This document shows, piece by piece, positions 1 to 6,505 of a stretch of DNA of 7,193 nucleotides. Source of the stretch: Mariprofundaceae bacterium (GTDB lineage Bacteria; Pseudomonadota; Zetaproteobacteria; Mariprofundales; Mariprofundaceae); the NCBI GenBank assembly GCA_030950875.1, contig JAUZQS010000083.1:1-7193 (forward strand). Direction: 5' to 3'. A program made the position numbers and the translations under genes. Each line of letters opens with the position of its first letter. Position 1 is the stretch's first letter. The notes below the pieces were generated by a model. It worked only from the letters and a program-made list of their open reading frames with translations, was not told where the DNA came from and did no database searches.

Positions 1-2006
1 GCCAAATCAATCATATCTGGGCTAGTGCCAATAATCGGCACACCTGCTGCTTGCAACGATTCAGCGAGTTTTAAAGGTGTTTGACCACCAAACTGCACAA
101 TGACACCTGTTGGCTGCTCAACTTCAACAATGGCCATCACATCTTCAAATGTTAACGGCTCAAAATACAAGCGGTCGGACGTGTCATAATCAGTGGAAAC
201 TGTTTCAGGGTTACAATTGACCATGATGGTTTCAAAACCATCTTCAGATAAAGCAAACGCAGCATGCACACAACAATAGTCAAACTCAATGCCTTGACCA
301 ATGCGATTCGGGCCACCACCGAGCACCATGATTTTCTTTTTATTTGTTGGGGCAGCTTCACATTCTTCTTCAAAGGTTGAATAAAGATAAGGTGTTTTGG
401 CTTCAAATTCTGCGGCACAGGTATCCACACGTTTGAATACTGGCTTAATGCCTAAAGCCGAGCGCGTGTTGCGCACTTTATGTTCATCCGTATCTAAAAG
501 CATCGCCAAGCGTTGGTCAGACAAACCTTCACGTTTGGCTTGCTTCCAATCAGCCGCAGTTAAGTCAGAAAGCGTCTTGCCTGCCAATGATTGCTCTAGT
601 TCAATTACAACAGCCAATTCACGCACAAACCACGGATCGACTTTGCTGACATCAAATACTTTTTCTTCTGACCAACCCGCTCTTAATGCCTCGCCCATCC
701 ACCACAAGCGATCAGCACCAGGCACCGCTAATTTTTCTTGCAAGAAAATGGTTTCATCAGCATCAGCTGGAACAGACTTGTCAAAACCACATGAATCCAC
801 TTCCAAACCACGCATGGCTTTACCAAGGGATTCAGTAAACGTACGACCAATTGCCATGACTTCACCCACAGACTTCATCTGCGTGGTCAAGCGAACATCC
901 GCACCCGGAAATTTTTCAAAAGCAAAACGAGGAAGCTTTGTAACCACATAATCAATACTTGGTTCAAACGCAGCAAAGGTTTCACCCGTAATATCATTTT
1001 TAATTTCATCAAGCGTATAACCCACTGCCAATTTCGCTGCAATTTTTGCAATCGGGAAACCTGTCGCTTTCGATGCCAAGGCGGAAGAACGTGATACACG
1101 TGGGTTCATTTCAATGACAATCAAACGTCCATCTTCTGGGTTCACTGCAAATTGTACGTTAGAGCCACCTGTTTCAACGCCAATTTCACGGAGGATTGCA
1201 ATCGATGCATCACGCATACGTTGGTATTCTTTATCAGTTAAAGTCTGAGCCGGTGCCACAGTAATCGAATCACCTGTATGCACACCCATAGCATCAAAGT
1301 TTTCAATGGAGCAAATAATCACACAGTTATCGGCATGATCACGCATCACTTCCATTTCGTATTCTTTCCAACCAATGATGGATTCTTCAACCAAGATTTC
1401 ATCGGTCGGTGAAGCATCTAGGCCAGAGCCTGCAATTTGCTCAAATTCTTCAGGATTGTAGGCAATACCACCACCTGAACCACCCAAAGTGAATGAAGGA
1501 CGAATAATAATTGGGTAGCCAATCTCATTGGCCAGATCGCGTGCCTCTTGCATATCATGCGCAAAACCACCACGAGCCATTTCCAAGCCAATATGATCCA
1601 TGCAATTTTTGAATAATAATCGATCTTCAGCTTTATCAATCGCTTCAGGCTGCGCACCAATCAACTTTACATTAAACTTATCAAGAATACCGTGCTTATT
1701 CAATGAAAGCGCACAGTTGAGCGCAGTTTGACCACCCATAGTTGGTAAAATTGCATCGGGTCGTTCTTTTTCAATGATTTTCGCTACCACTTCCCAAGTT
1801 ACAGGCTCGATATAGGTTGCATCCGCAAATTCGGGGTCAGTCATAATGGTTGCTGGGTTTGAGTTTACAAGAATAACGCGAAAGCCTTCTTCTTTCAGCG
1901 CTTTACAAGCCTGAACTCCAGAATAGTCAAACTCACAAGCCTGACCAATAACAATTGGTCCTGCTCCCAAAATCATAATAGATTGAATATCAGTACAACG
2001 TGGCAT
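1..2006 (-). CDS. carB: Carbamoyl phosphate synthase large subunit, partial (N-terminal 668 aa)
   Basis: CarB makes carbamoyl phosphate from bicarbonate, two ATP and ammonia channelled from the glutaminase subunit CarA, feeding pyrimidine and arginine synthesis in the cytoplasm. The reading frame is uninterrupted from ATG at 2006 to the left edge, covering about 668 of the roughly 1070 residues usual for the family, so the end is cut by the window. The start [17 protein letters not shown] matches the E. coli start closely. Residues known to act in the carboxyphosphate domain fall at the E. coli numbers: R129 (AEDR), R169 (IIRPSFT), E215 (GWKE), and E299 and R303 (IEMNPR). The oligomerisation domain follows, then [10 protein letters not shown] around residue 525, and the second ATP-grasp half begins with [16 protein letters not shown] Shine-Dalgarno AGGAG lies at 2018-2022, 11 bases before the ATG, which is slightly long. 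carA is not adjacent upstream. Identification is very secure. Confidence 0.98.
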   Translation of the reverse strand, partial: MPRCTDIQSIMILGAGPIVIGQACEFDYSGVQACKALKEEGFRVILVNSNPATIMTDPEFADATYIEPVTWEVVAKIIEKERPDAILPTMGGQTALNCALSLNKHGILDKFNVKLIGAQPEAIDKAEDRLLFKNCMDHIGLEMARGGFAHDMQEARDLANEIGYPIIIRPSFTLGGSGGGIAYNPEEFEQIAGSGLDASPTDEILVEESIIGWKEYEMEVMRDHADNCVIICSIENFDAMGVHTGDSITVAPAQTLTDKEYQRMRDASIAILREIGVETGGSNVQFAVNPEDGRLIVIEMNPRVSRSSALASKATGFPIAKIAAKLAVGYTLDEIKNDITGETFAAFEPSIDYVVTKLPRFAFEKFPGADVRLTTQMKSVGEVMAIGRTFTESLGKAMRGLEVDSCGFDKSVPADADETIFLQEKLAVPGADRLWWMGEALRAGWSEEKVFDVSKVDPWFVRELAVVIELEQSLAGKTLSDLTAADWKQAKREGLSDQRLAMLLDTDEHKVRNTRSALGIKPVFKRVDTCAAEFEAKTPYLYSTFEEECEAAPTNKKKIMVLGGGPNRIGQGIEFDYCCVHAAFALSEDGFETIMVNCNPETVSTDYDTSDRLYFEPLTFEDVMAIVEVEQPTGVIVQFGGQTPLKLAESLQAAGVPIIGTSPDMIDL

Positions 2007-2080
2007 GGAGGCAGCAACTCCTGAAACTGGATTTTCTGTATTTATCATGCGTAAACAAGCTTTTAGCTATAACACAGAAA

Positions 2081-2114
2081 ACGGGCAAGTCAGAATAATC
2101 TGATTCTCACCCGT
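2081..2114 (-). terminator. Hairpin with T run in the carB leader; terminator or attenuator candidate
   Basis: Read on the minus strand, ACGGG pairs with CCCGT at the outside and AGAAT pairs with ATTCT inside a 6-base loop, with an asymmetric internal loop between the two stems. CCCGT is followed directly by TTTTCTGTGTT. This is the shape of a weak factor-independent terminator. It sits about 75 bases before the carB start and downstream of ald, so it could end transcription arriving from ald or act as an attenuator within the carB leader. The stem is interrupted, so the call is tentative. Confidence 0.4.
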
Positions 2115-2190
2115 CTAATCGCGAAGCATAACCCGAAGCTGCCTAGCATAAAAGCACTCATATGAATCCAGCTTAAAAACTACTTCTAAA

Positions 2191-2351
2191 GAGCCACTTG
2201 CAAAAGTCGTGAACGGGAATCTGCTTCCCCACTCTGGCGCATTTGCAGGCTGAATTTTCGCTGTATGGAACCACCATACCCCTCAATTCAGCCTACAAAT
2301 TCACTCAAAGTGGGATTGCATCTTATCCACCCAGACTTTTGCAAGTAGCTC
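2191..2351. mobile_element. MITE-like 161-bp palindromic element with 18-bp terminal inverted repeats
   Basis: The left end, GAGCCACTTGCAAAAGTC (2191-2208), is an inverted copy of the right end (2334-2351) with 17 of 18 bases matching. Inside, 2241-2256 pairs with 2285-2300 (15 of 16, containing AGGCTGAATT), and at the tip GTATGG (2263-2268) pairs with CCATAC (2274-2279). The stretches between also align partly, with CCCACT shared by both arms, so the whole unit can fold as one long imperfect hairpin. The tetranucleotide TAAA flanks it on both sides (2187-2190 and 2352-2355) and may be a target duplication. There is no room for a transposase, so it would need one in trans. The TTGCAAAAGTC ends suggest an insertion-sequence parent, but I cannot assign a family with confidence. 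It begins 15 bases after the ald stop and could also act as a strong transcript-end hairpin. Confidence 0.7.
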
Positions 2352-2366
2352 TAAAGCATTCTATTT

Positions 2367-3488
2367 TTAAAAAGAAGAACCCAATGGCAAGCCCAATGCT
2401 GATGCAACAGCCGTATGCATAATTTTACCATCTAATACATTAAGACCACGCCTTAATATCATGTTTTCTTTCATTGTTTTATCAAACCCATTACACGCCA
2501 ATGCACTTATATATTCCAAGCTTGCATTTTCTAATGCCATACTACTCGTACGTGGCACGCTGGCTGGAAAATTAGGCAAACAGCAATGCCATACGCCATT
2601 ACGCAGGTAAACAGGATTATCATAACTCGTTACTTTACTGGTTTCAGATATTCCACCTTGGTCAATGGCAACATCCATAAACACACTACCTTTCTCCATT
2701 AATGCAATGTGATTAGCCGTTAATAGTTGCGGTGCATGCTCACCTGCAATCAAAGCCGCTCCAATCAGCACATCACTATGTGGCAAATCATCCAACAACA
2801 CTTTTTCATCAAGCAATGACGTTGAAATTTTCTTTCCAGACCAACGTTTCTTACATGCATCCAAGTGCTCTTTTCGACAGTCAAACAGACTGACCGATGC
2901 CCCCAATGCTATCGCAACATCTGCAGCCTGTATTCCGACATTTCCAGCCCCCAAAATAGTAACATGCCCAGCATCCACCCCCGAAATACCACCCAACAGT
3001 AAGCCTTTTTGATCTGTTTTATTACATGATGGGATAGAGTTACCGCGTAAATATTCAGCCGCCATCAACATCGATACACGCCCCGCAATTTGGCTCATCG
3101 GGGCAAGCAAGGGCAAGTTTCCATCTTGCAATGCAATGGTTTCATAGGCAATCGCCCGCACCCTTTCTTTCAATAGCACAGCCGCCAATTCTGGCATAGC
3201 TGCTAAATGCAAAAAAGTAAAAATTCCCAAGTTTGGGCGAAAGAAGTCGTACTCTTCGGGCAAAGGCTCTTTAACCTTAATCACCCACTCCGCAGACCAA
3301 GCATCTGGCTGACAAACTATTTCGGCACCAACATGCTGATATAACGCATCGGAGAAGCCGCTAGCAATACCCGCAGACGCCTCTACTAGCACAGCATGGC
3401 CTTGCTCAACCAATAACGCTACCCCCTTCGGGGTTAAAGCTACGCGGTTTTCACCATTTTTTATTTCTTTAGGAATACCTAATCTCAT
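2367..3488 (-). CDS. ald: Alanine dehydrogenase (NAD-dependent)
   Basis: Ald interconverts L-alanine and pyruvate plus ammonium with NAD(H) in the cytoplasm, either for alanine use as carbon and nitrogen source or for ammonium assimilation and NADH re-oxidation. The 373-aa product is of normal family length and starts MRLGIPKEIKNGENRVALTP, the family signature with substrate-binding R15. Other family residues are visible: KVKEPLPEEY with K73, FLHLA with catalytic H94, the dinucleotide-binding GAGNVG at 180-185, an acidic residue D203 after the next strand that suits NAD, MDVAIDQGG with catalytic D272, and NFPASVPRTSS around 306-316 where most relatives have NMPGAVPRTS. A stretch around residues 150-160 is a few residues longer than in the Bacillus enzyme. 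The start is fixed by a strong GGGAGGG at 3493-3499. It lies 19 bases after apaH and is probably cotranscribed with it. Pyridine nucleotide transhydrogenase alpha subunit is a relative, but length and motifs favour Ald. Confidence 0.96.
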   Translation of the reverse strand: MRLGIPKEIKNGENRVALTPKGVALLVEQGHAVLVEASAGIASGFSDALYQHVGAEIVCQPDAWSAEWVIKVKEPLPEEYDFFRPNLGIFTFLHLAAMPELAAVLLKERVRAIAYETIALQDGNLPLLAPMSQIAGRVSMLMAAEYLRGNSIPSCNKTDQKGLLLGGISGVDAGHVTILGAGNVGIQAADVAIALGASVSLFDCRKEHLDACKKRWSGKKISTSLLDEKVLLDDLPHSDVLIGAALIAGEHAPQLLTANHIALMEKGSVFMDVAIDQGGISETSKVTSYDNPVYLRNGVWHCCLPNFPASVPRTSSMALENASLEYISALACNGFDKTMKENMILRRGLNVLDGKIMHTAVASALGLPLGSSF

Positions 3489-3507
3489 TGATCCCTCCCA
3501 AATAAAG

Positions 3508-4317
3508 TTAACCTTGCAACGTAATCACCAGTGGTTCATCACCATCCAAACGTGCCAAACTCAACCACCCGCCCCACACACAGCCAGAATCCAAACCCAG
3601 TACATGCGGTTGATCCAAAACCAAGCCTTTGGCAGCCCAATGCCCATATACAACACGGTAATTCTTACGCCATGCTAAATTTTGGTGTGCAAACCAAGGT
3701 TTATCAGATTCTTTTTCTACTTCACCTGTACGCACTTGCCAATTAAATACACCATCTGAGGAACAATAACGTGTACGCGTTAATACCGCTGTTGTAAAAA
3801 TTAATTCATGTAAATCTGAACCTTTTGGTTCGCATTCAGGAAATTCAGCATGATGCAAATGCATACAAAATGCCTGCCAGTCATCACCGCGCAATACAGC
3901 TTCAACGGCGCGCGCACGTTCTTTTGTCTTTTTCATCGTCCATTGAGGATGCAAGCCTGCATGCAACATACACCAACCTAACTTCTTATCAGTATGGATG
4001 AGTGGCCTATGCCTTAACCAATCCAATAGTTCATCCACATCATTGGCTGCCAATAGCTCATCAAAGGTATCACGTTTATAATGACGTCCACCACATGAGC
4101 GCTCCAATAAATGCAAATCGTGATTGCCCAAGACACATATACAACTATCACCTAATCCCTTCAGGAAACGCAATGTTTCAAGCGAATCGGGGCCTCGATT
4201 TACCAAATCTCCAGCACACCACAATACCTCTTTTTCAGGATTAAAATTAACCTTATCCAATAAGCGCCGCAACGCCTTATAGCAGCCTTGAATATCCCCT
4301 ACTGCATAGACCGCCAT
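3508..4317 (-). CDS. apaH: Bis(5'-nucleosyl)-tetraphosphatase, symmetrical (Ap4A hydrolase)
   Basis: ApaH cleaves diadenosine tetraphosphate symmetrically to two ADP, limiting Ap4A that builds up from aminoacyl-tRNA synthetase side reactions under stress; family members also remove Np4 caps from RNA. The 269-aa product resembles E. coli ApaH (about 280 aa) throughout and has the metallophosphoesterase (PPP) motifs in order: GDIQG (7-11), GDLVNRG (36-42), GNHDLHLL (64-71), HAG (119-121), GHW (225-227) and LDSGCVWGG near the C terminus. The first motif has Gln where the general PPP motif GDxHG has His; I believe this is common among ApaH proteins. ATG at 4317 follows the upstream stop as TAA-TT-ATG, with only a weak Shine-Dalgarno sequence, so translation is probably coupled to the dehydrogenase gene. 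ald follows 19 bases later. Confidence 0.96.
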   Translation of the reverse strand: MAVYAVGDIQGCYKALRRLLDKVNFNPEKEVLWCAGDLVNRGPDSLETLRFLKGLGDSCICVLGNHDLHLLERSCGGRHYKRDTFDELLAANDVDELLDWLRHRPLIHTDKKLGWCMLHAGLHPQWTMKKTKERARAVEAVLRGDDWQAFCMHLHHAEFPECEPKGSDLHELIFTTAVLTRTRYCSSDGVFNWQVRTGEVEKESDKPWFAHQNLAWRKNYRVVYGHWAAKGLVLDQPHVLGLDSGCVWGGWLSLARLDGDEPLVITLQG

Positions 4318-4319
4318 AA

Positions 4320-5501
4320 TTATAATACCGCTTCAATTAACTGTGTTAACTCAGTTTCTGTTAATTTAATAGGGTTGGTCGCCATGCTTCCACCACTTAT
4401 ATTGGCAATAAGTCTTGGAATATCCGATTTTTCAACACCATAACGCGATAATTTTGGCATTTTAAGCATTTCTGACCAATTTTTAAGTAAATTTAATAAT
4501 TCGCTATGTGCAGATGCATCATCCATAGAGTCATCCGACAACATCATACGTCCAACATCGGCATACTTTTTCAAAGCTATATTTTCAACATCGCGCATTA
4601 ACATAGCTTGCATATTAATACGTGTCGCATCATAAAGCAGTGAGCCACAAATAACCCCATGTGCAATGGCAAAGAATGCGCCAAAAGGCGATGCCAAACC
4701 ATGTACCGAACCAAGTCCTGCATTGGCAAGTGTTAACCCTGAAATAGATGAGGCATACAACATCCCCGAACGCGCCTCAAGATCGCTACCATTTTCAAAT
4801 GCCTGCAACAATGAATCCCGAACATGCAACAACCCACTCCATGCCAAGCTATCCGTCATTGGGTTTGCCTTATTAGAAACATACGACTCTAAAAGCTGGG
4901 TAAATGCATCCATACCGCATGCCGCAGTTACCGAAGGCGTGCATGAAAGCGTTAATTCAGGGTCAAGAATGATGTGTTTGGGCACCAACGATTCATGTCG
5001 AAAGGATTTCTTAAACCCCTGCTCACCAATCATTGATAACACAGCATTTTTACTGGTTTCGCCACCTGTTCCTGCTGTCGTAGGTAAGGCAATAAAAGCT
5101 GTCGTGATAGATGTAAATACTTCGCCTTTACCAACACCTTCCAAATACGCCATCACCGAATCACCACTTGGCAACAATCCAGCCACCGCCTTGGCAGCAT
5201 CCACACAACTGCCACCACCAAGGGCAACAACACAATCTGGCTGCCAAACATGATATTTGGATACAGCATGATCTACGATATGCGGAGATGGCTCGCCTGA
5301 AATAGTAATGCGTTGCACATCAAATGCTGCGCACAAGTCAGACCATACACCCTGACACAAAGAGGATTCATCAAAAGATCTACTACCTGTAAACAACAAA
5401 ACTTTATGACCATACGCATGGATTAAATCAGCCAACAAAGCACGTTGACCAACACCAAAATGAATGTGTGGCGTTGCTGCAAAAGAAAAAGAAATTGTCA
5501 T
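4320..5501 (-). CDS. Iron-containing-type (group III) alcohol dehydrogenase family protein
   Basis: A 393-aa member of the Fe-ADH superfamily, whose members reduce aldehydes or oxidise alcohols with NAD(P)H in the cytoplasm; the substrate here is unknown. Visible landmarks are the N-terminal nucleotide-binding half with LGGGSCVDAAK (94-104), the TTAGTGGE loop (141-148), and the C-terminal helical metal domain with GMDAFTQLLESYVS (196-209) and VHGLASPFGAFFAIAHG (266-282). In classical enzymes such as E. coli FucO the metal is held by Asp and three His. By alignment D198, H267 and H281 remain, but the His four residues after the Asp is Gln (Q202), and the His of VHxxxH is Ser (S271). Similar Gln-containing relatives exist as far as I recall, so this is likely a subfamily rather than decay. 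The start at 5501 fits the usual N terminus but lacks a clear Shine-Dalgarno. It is first in the probable operon with apaH and ald, divergent from the gene at 5556. Confidence 0.93.
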   Translation of the reverse strand: MTISFSFAATPHIHFGVGQRALLADLIHAYGHKVLLFTGSRSFDESSLCQGVWSDLCAAFDVQRITISGEPSPHIVDHAVSKYHVWQPDCVVALGGGSCVDAAKAVAGLLPSGDSVMAYLEGVGKGEVFTSITTAFIALPTTAGTGGETSKNAVLSMIGEQGFKKSFRHESLVPKHIILDPELTLSCTPSVTAACGMDAFTQLLESYVSNKANPMTDSLAWSGLLHVRDSLLQAFENGSDLEARSGMLYASSISGLTLANAGLGSVHGLASPFGAFFAIAHGVICGSLLYDATRINMQAMLMRDVENIALKKYADVGRMMLSDDSMDDASAHSELLNLLKNWSEMLKMPKLSRYGVEKSDIPRLIANISGGSMATNPIKLTETELTQLIEAVL

Positions 5502-5555
5502 GCCAATATGATAGCGTTTGCGCCACCTAGATAAAATAAAAAGGATGCTTCCACC
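5502..5555. promoter_or_regulatory. Divergent promoter region between the alcohol dehydrogenase and the 140-aa protein gene
   Basis: These 54 bases must hold the start signals for two divergent genes unless the promoters overlap the coding regions. On the minus strand a -10-like TATCAT (5513-5508) lies 17 bases from a weak -35-like TTTTAT (5536-5531) and 6 bases before the dehydrogenase ATG, which would give a transcript with almost no leader. On the plus strand TAAAAT (5532-5537) is a possible -10 without a good -35, and AAGGA (5541-5545) is a ribosome binding site 10 bases before ATG 5556. The promoter assignments are weak; the plus-strand ribosome binding site is more secure. Confidence 0.35.
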
Positions 5556-5978
5556 ATGAAAAATTATATCTCCGCCAGTATTATTTTTTATTTTAAAGGT
5601 GAAAAATTTTCATTCTCTGCGGATGTAGATGTGGATTCATGGTTACTCGTTCATCAAGGGGATATGGAAGTATTATACGATACAATTGCTACACAAAACG
5701 GCTTAGATCGCTATCGACATGAGTATGATGTTATGATCTTAGAACCTGTTCAATTCGCCCAAGCTACGGGCTTGGCTGCGCAATACATCTGCAACGGCGA
5801 ATTTGATATAGATGGATTTCTCGCGGCCAGAAATAAACAAACCGTGATGGCACTTCTACAACCGATTGCCAAAAAACATTTAGATATTGAATCACTTGAA
5901 AGCAATCCTAAATTACAAGCAGCGTTATTTGATGCCTATTATGCCAACAAGAAAGGTCACAACAGTATTTATGAATAA
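5556..5978 (+). CDS. Conserved-looking hypothetical protein, 140 aa
   Basis: I do not recognise a named family. The product is soluble, without signal peptide or membrane segment. The first 25 residues read as beta strands (ISASIIFYFKGEKFSFSADV) with alternating hydrophobic residues, followed by a helical remainder rich in charged and aromatic residues (DRYRHEYDVMILEPVQFAQA, then a C-terminal helix LQAALFDAYYANKKGH). I have an impression of similar short proteins of unknown function in other proteobacteria, but cannot name the family. Coding potential is supported by a ribosome binding site AAGGA 10 bases before the ATG, a sensible amino acid composition, and a position that fits snugly between the divergent dehydrogenase gene and the convergent small gene. 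It ends 22 bases from the stop of the opposing gene. Confidence 0.85.
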   Translation: MKNYISASIIFYFKGEKFSFSADVDVDSWLLVHQGDMEVLYDTIATQNGLDRYRHEYDVMILEPVQFAQATGLAAQYICNGEFDIDGFLAARNKQTVMALLQPIAKKHLDIESLESNPKLQAALFDAYYANKKGHNSIYE

Positions 5979-6000
5979 TCTGGGTAAATAAACTATCAAA

Positions 6001-6309
6001 TCATAAAGACTGGATAGAGGAAATTGCTTCATCCGTTAATTGCTTAATTTTGTGACTCATAGCACGGCGCATACGGTCTACATTTTTTTTAGGCATGCCT
6101 GATGCTTCCAATTCATCAAAATCTTTCATGCTGGTCATAGATCCACGCAGCTTTTTTAAAATCAATTGAATTTTAGCCATTGAACTTTCTGCAGCAACAG
6201 CTTGAGGGTATTCCACTTGCATTGAAACAGGCGATACAACAGGCGCTGACACCAATATTAACAAAGCAAAACTCAACACCGCACCTTTTACATATAAGTG
6301 TATTTTCAT
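6001..6309 (-). CDS. Small exported helical protein of unknown function, 102 aa
   Basis: The product begins MKIHLYVKGAVLSFALLILV, a positively charged start and hydrophobic core typical of a Sec signal peptide, with a likely cleavage at AVA/AES about 38 residues in (PQAVAAESS); the signal region is long. The mature part of about 64 residues is charged and predicted helical (KIQLILKKLRGS, then MRRAMSHKIKQLTDEAISSIQSL), with no cysteine and no motif I know. ATG 6309 is chosen because AGGAG at 6320-6316 stands 6 bases before it. An in-frame TTG at 6324 and an ATG at 6315 would overlap or abut that ribosome binding site. It is convergent with the 140-aa gene and divergent from ygfZ, so it is likely a single-gene unit. 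Periplasmic location is inferred from the signal alone. Confidence 0.8.
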   Translation of the reverse strand: MKIHLYVKGAVLSFALLILVSAPVVSPVSMQVEYPQAVAAESSMAKIQLILKKLRGSMTSMKDFDELEASGMPKKNVDRMRRAMSHKIKQLTDEAISSIQSL

Positions 6310-6339
6310 CCCCATCTCCTTCAAGCACCTTTCGCATAA

Positions 6340-6345
6340 ATTATC
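6340..6345 (-). promoter_or_regulatory. Candidate -10 box for the small exported protein gene
   Basis: GATAAT on the minus strand is one base from the consensus TATAAT and lies 30 bases before ATG 6309, which would give a leader of about 25 bases holding the AGGAG site. The -35 region is poor: only TACTTG or ACTTGC is found at 16-17 bases. Confidence 0.35.
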
Positions 6346-6368
6346 ACCCCCAAACTAAAATGCAAGTA

Positions 6369-6398
6369 TTCACAACAATAATTCCTTATAAATATAAA
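6369..6398 (+). promoter_or_regulatory. Candidate promoter for ygfZ (TTCACA - 18 - TATAAA)
   Basis: TTCACA (6369-6374) and TATAAA (6393-6398) are separated by 18 bases and each is close to the sigma-70 consensus. Transcription would start near 6405 and leave a leader of about 100 bases before the ATG at 6506. The region is A+T rich, so such matches arise easily by chance. Confidence 0.35.
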
Positions 6399-6407
6399 GG
6401 CTAAACT

Positions 6408-6432
6408 AACGCATCTAAACGCTAACCAACGC
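6408..6432. repeat. Three AACGC direct repeats at exact 10-bp spacing
   Basis: AACGC occurs at 6408-6412, 6418-6422 and 6428-6432, exactly one helical turn apart; the last two copies extend to AACGCTA. They lie between the small exported protein gene and ygfZ, just after the candidate promoter at 6369-6398 and before a second weak TTGTTT-like -35 at 6443. Such phased direct repeats are the form of binding sites for some response regulators, but no known consensus is matched. Confidence 0.4.
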
Positions 6433-6505
6433 TATCTCATCTTTGTTTTCAAGTTCACTTAGCTAGCCTTAATCACATGATTTTCCAAGGCTTGAACTCA
6501 TCATC

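Larger units (their letters stand above)
2007..2366. other. carB leader / ald-carB intergenic region
   Basis: This 360-base stretch has no supportable gene. It holds the carB ribosome binding site (2018-2022), a hairpin with a T run (2081-2114) and the palindromic MITE-like element (2191-2351). In the remaining part (2115-2190) I see only short repeated words, such as AGCATAA twice, and no convincing promoter. A carB promoter presumably lies somewhere here, because both the hairpin and the palindrome would hinder read-through from ald. Confidence 0.7.

Noticed and set aside
397..951. A 184-codon plus-strand open frame opposite carB
   Set aside because: It lies wholly antisense to strongly conserved carB sequence, its translation is Ser/Thr-rich and resembles no protein I know, and it has no ribosome binding site.
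2115..2190. A second repeat or small RNA in the carB leader, from the repeated AGCATAA and CGAAGC words
   Set aside because: The words are short and irregularly placed, and no stable fold, promoter or terminator pair could be made out.
3508..4317. Loss of a catalytic residue in ApaH (GDIQG instead of GDxHG)
   Set aside because: All other metal-binding motifs are intact, and Gln at this position is, to my knowledge, common in ApaH proteins of Pseudomonadota.
4666..5253. A 195-codon plus-strand open frame inside the alcohol dehydrogenase
   Set aside because: It is antisense to a well-supported enzyme gene and its translation lacks any recognisable domain.
5979..6000. A terminator between the two convergent genes
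   Set aside because: The 22-base gap and its flanks show no stable inverted repeat with a T run on either strand.
6310..6324. An upstream TTG (6324) start for the small exported protein
   Set aside because: TTG would overlap the AGGAG ribosome binding site; ATG 6309 has that site at 6 bases and gives a normal signal-peptide start.
6180..6404. A 74-codon plus-strand open frame overlapping the start of the small exported protein gene
   Set aside because: The opposite strand has a signal peptide and a well-spaced ribosome binding site; this frame has neither and reads low-complexity sequence.
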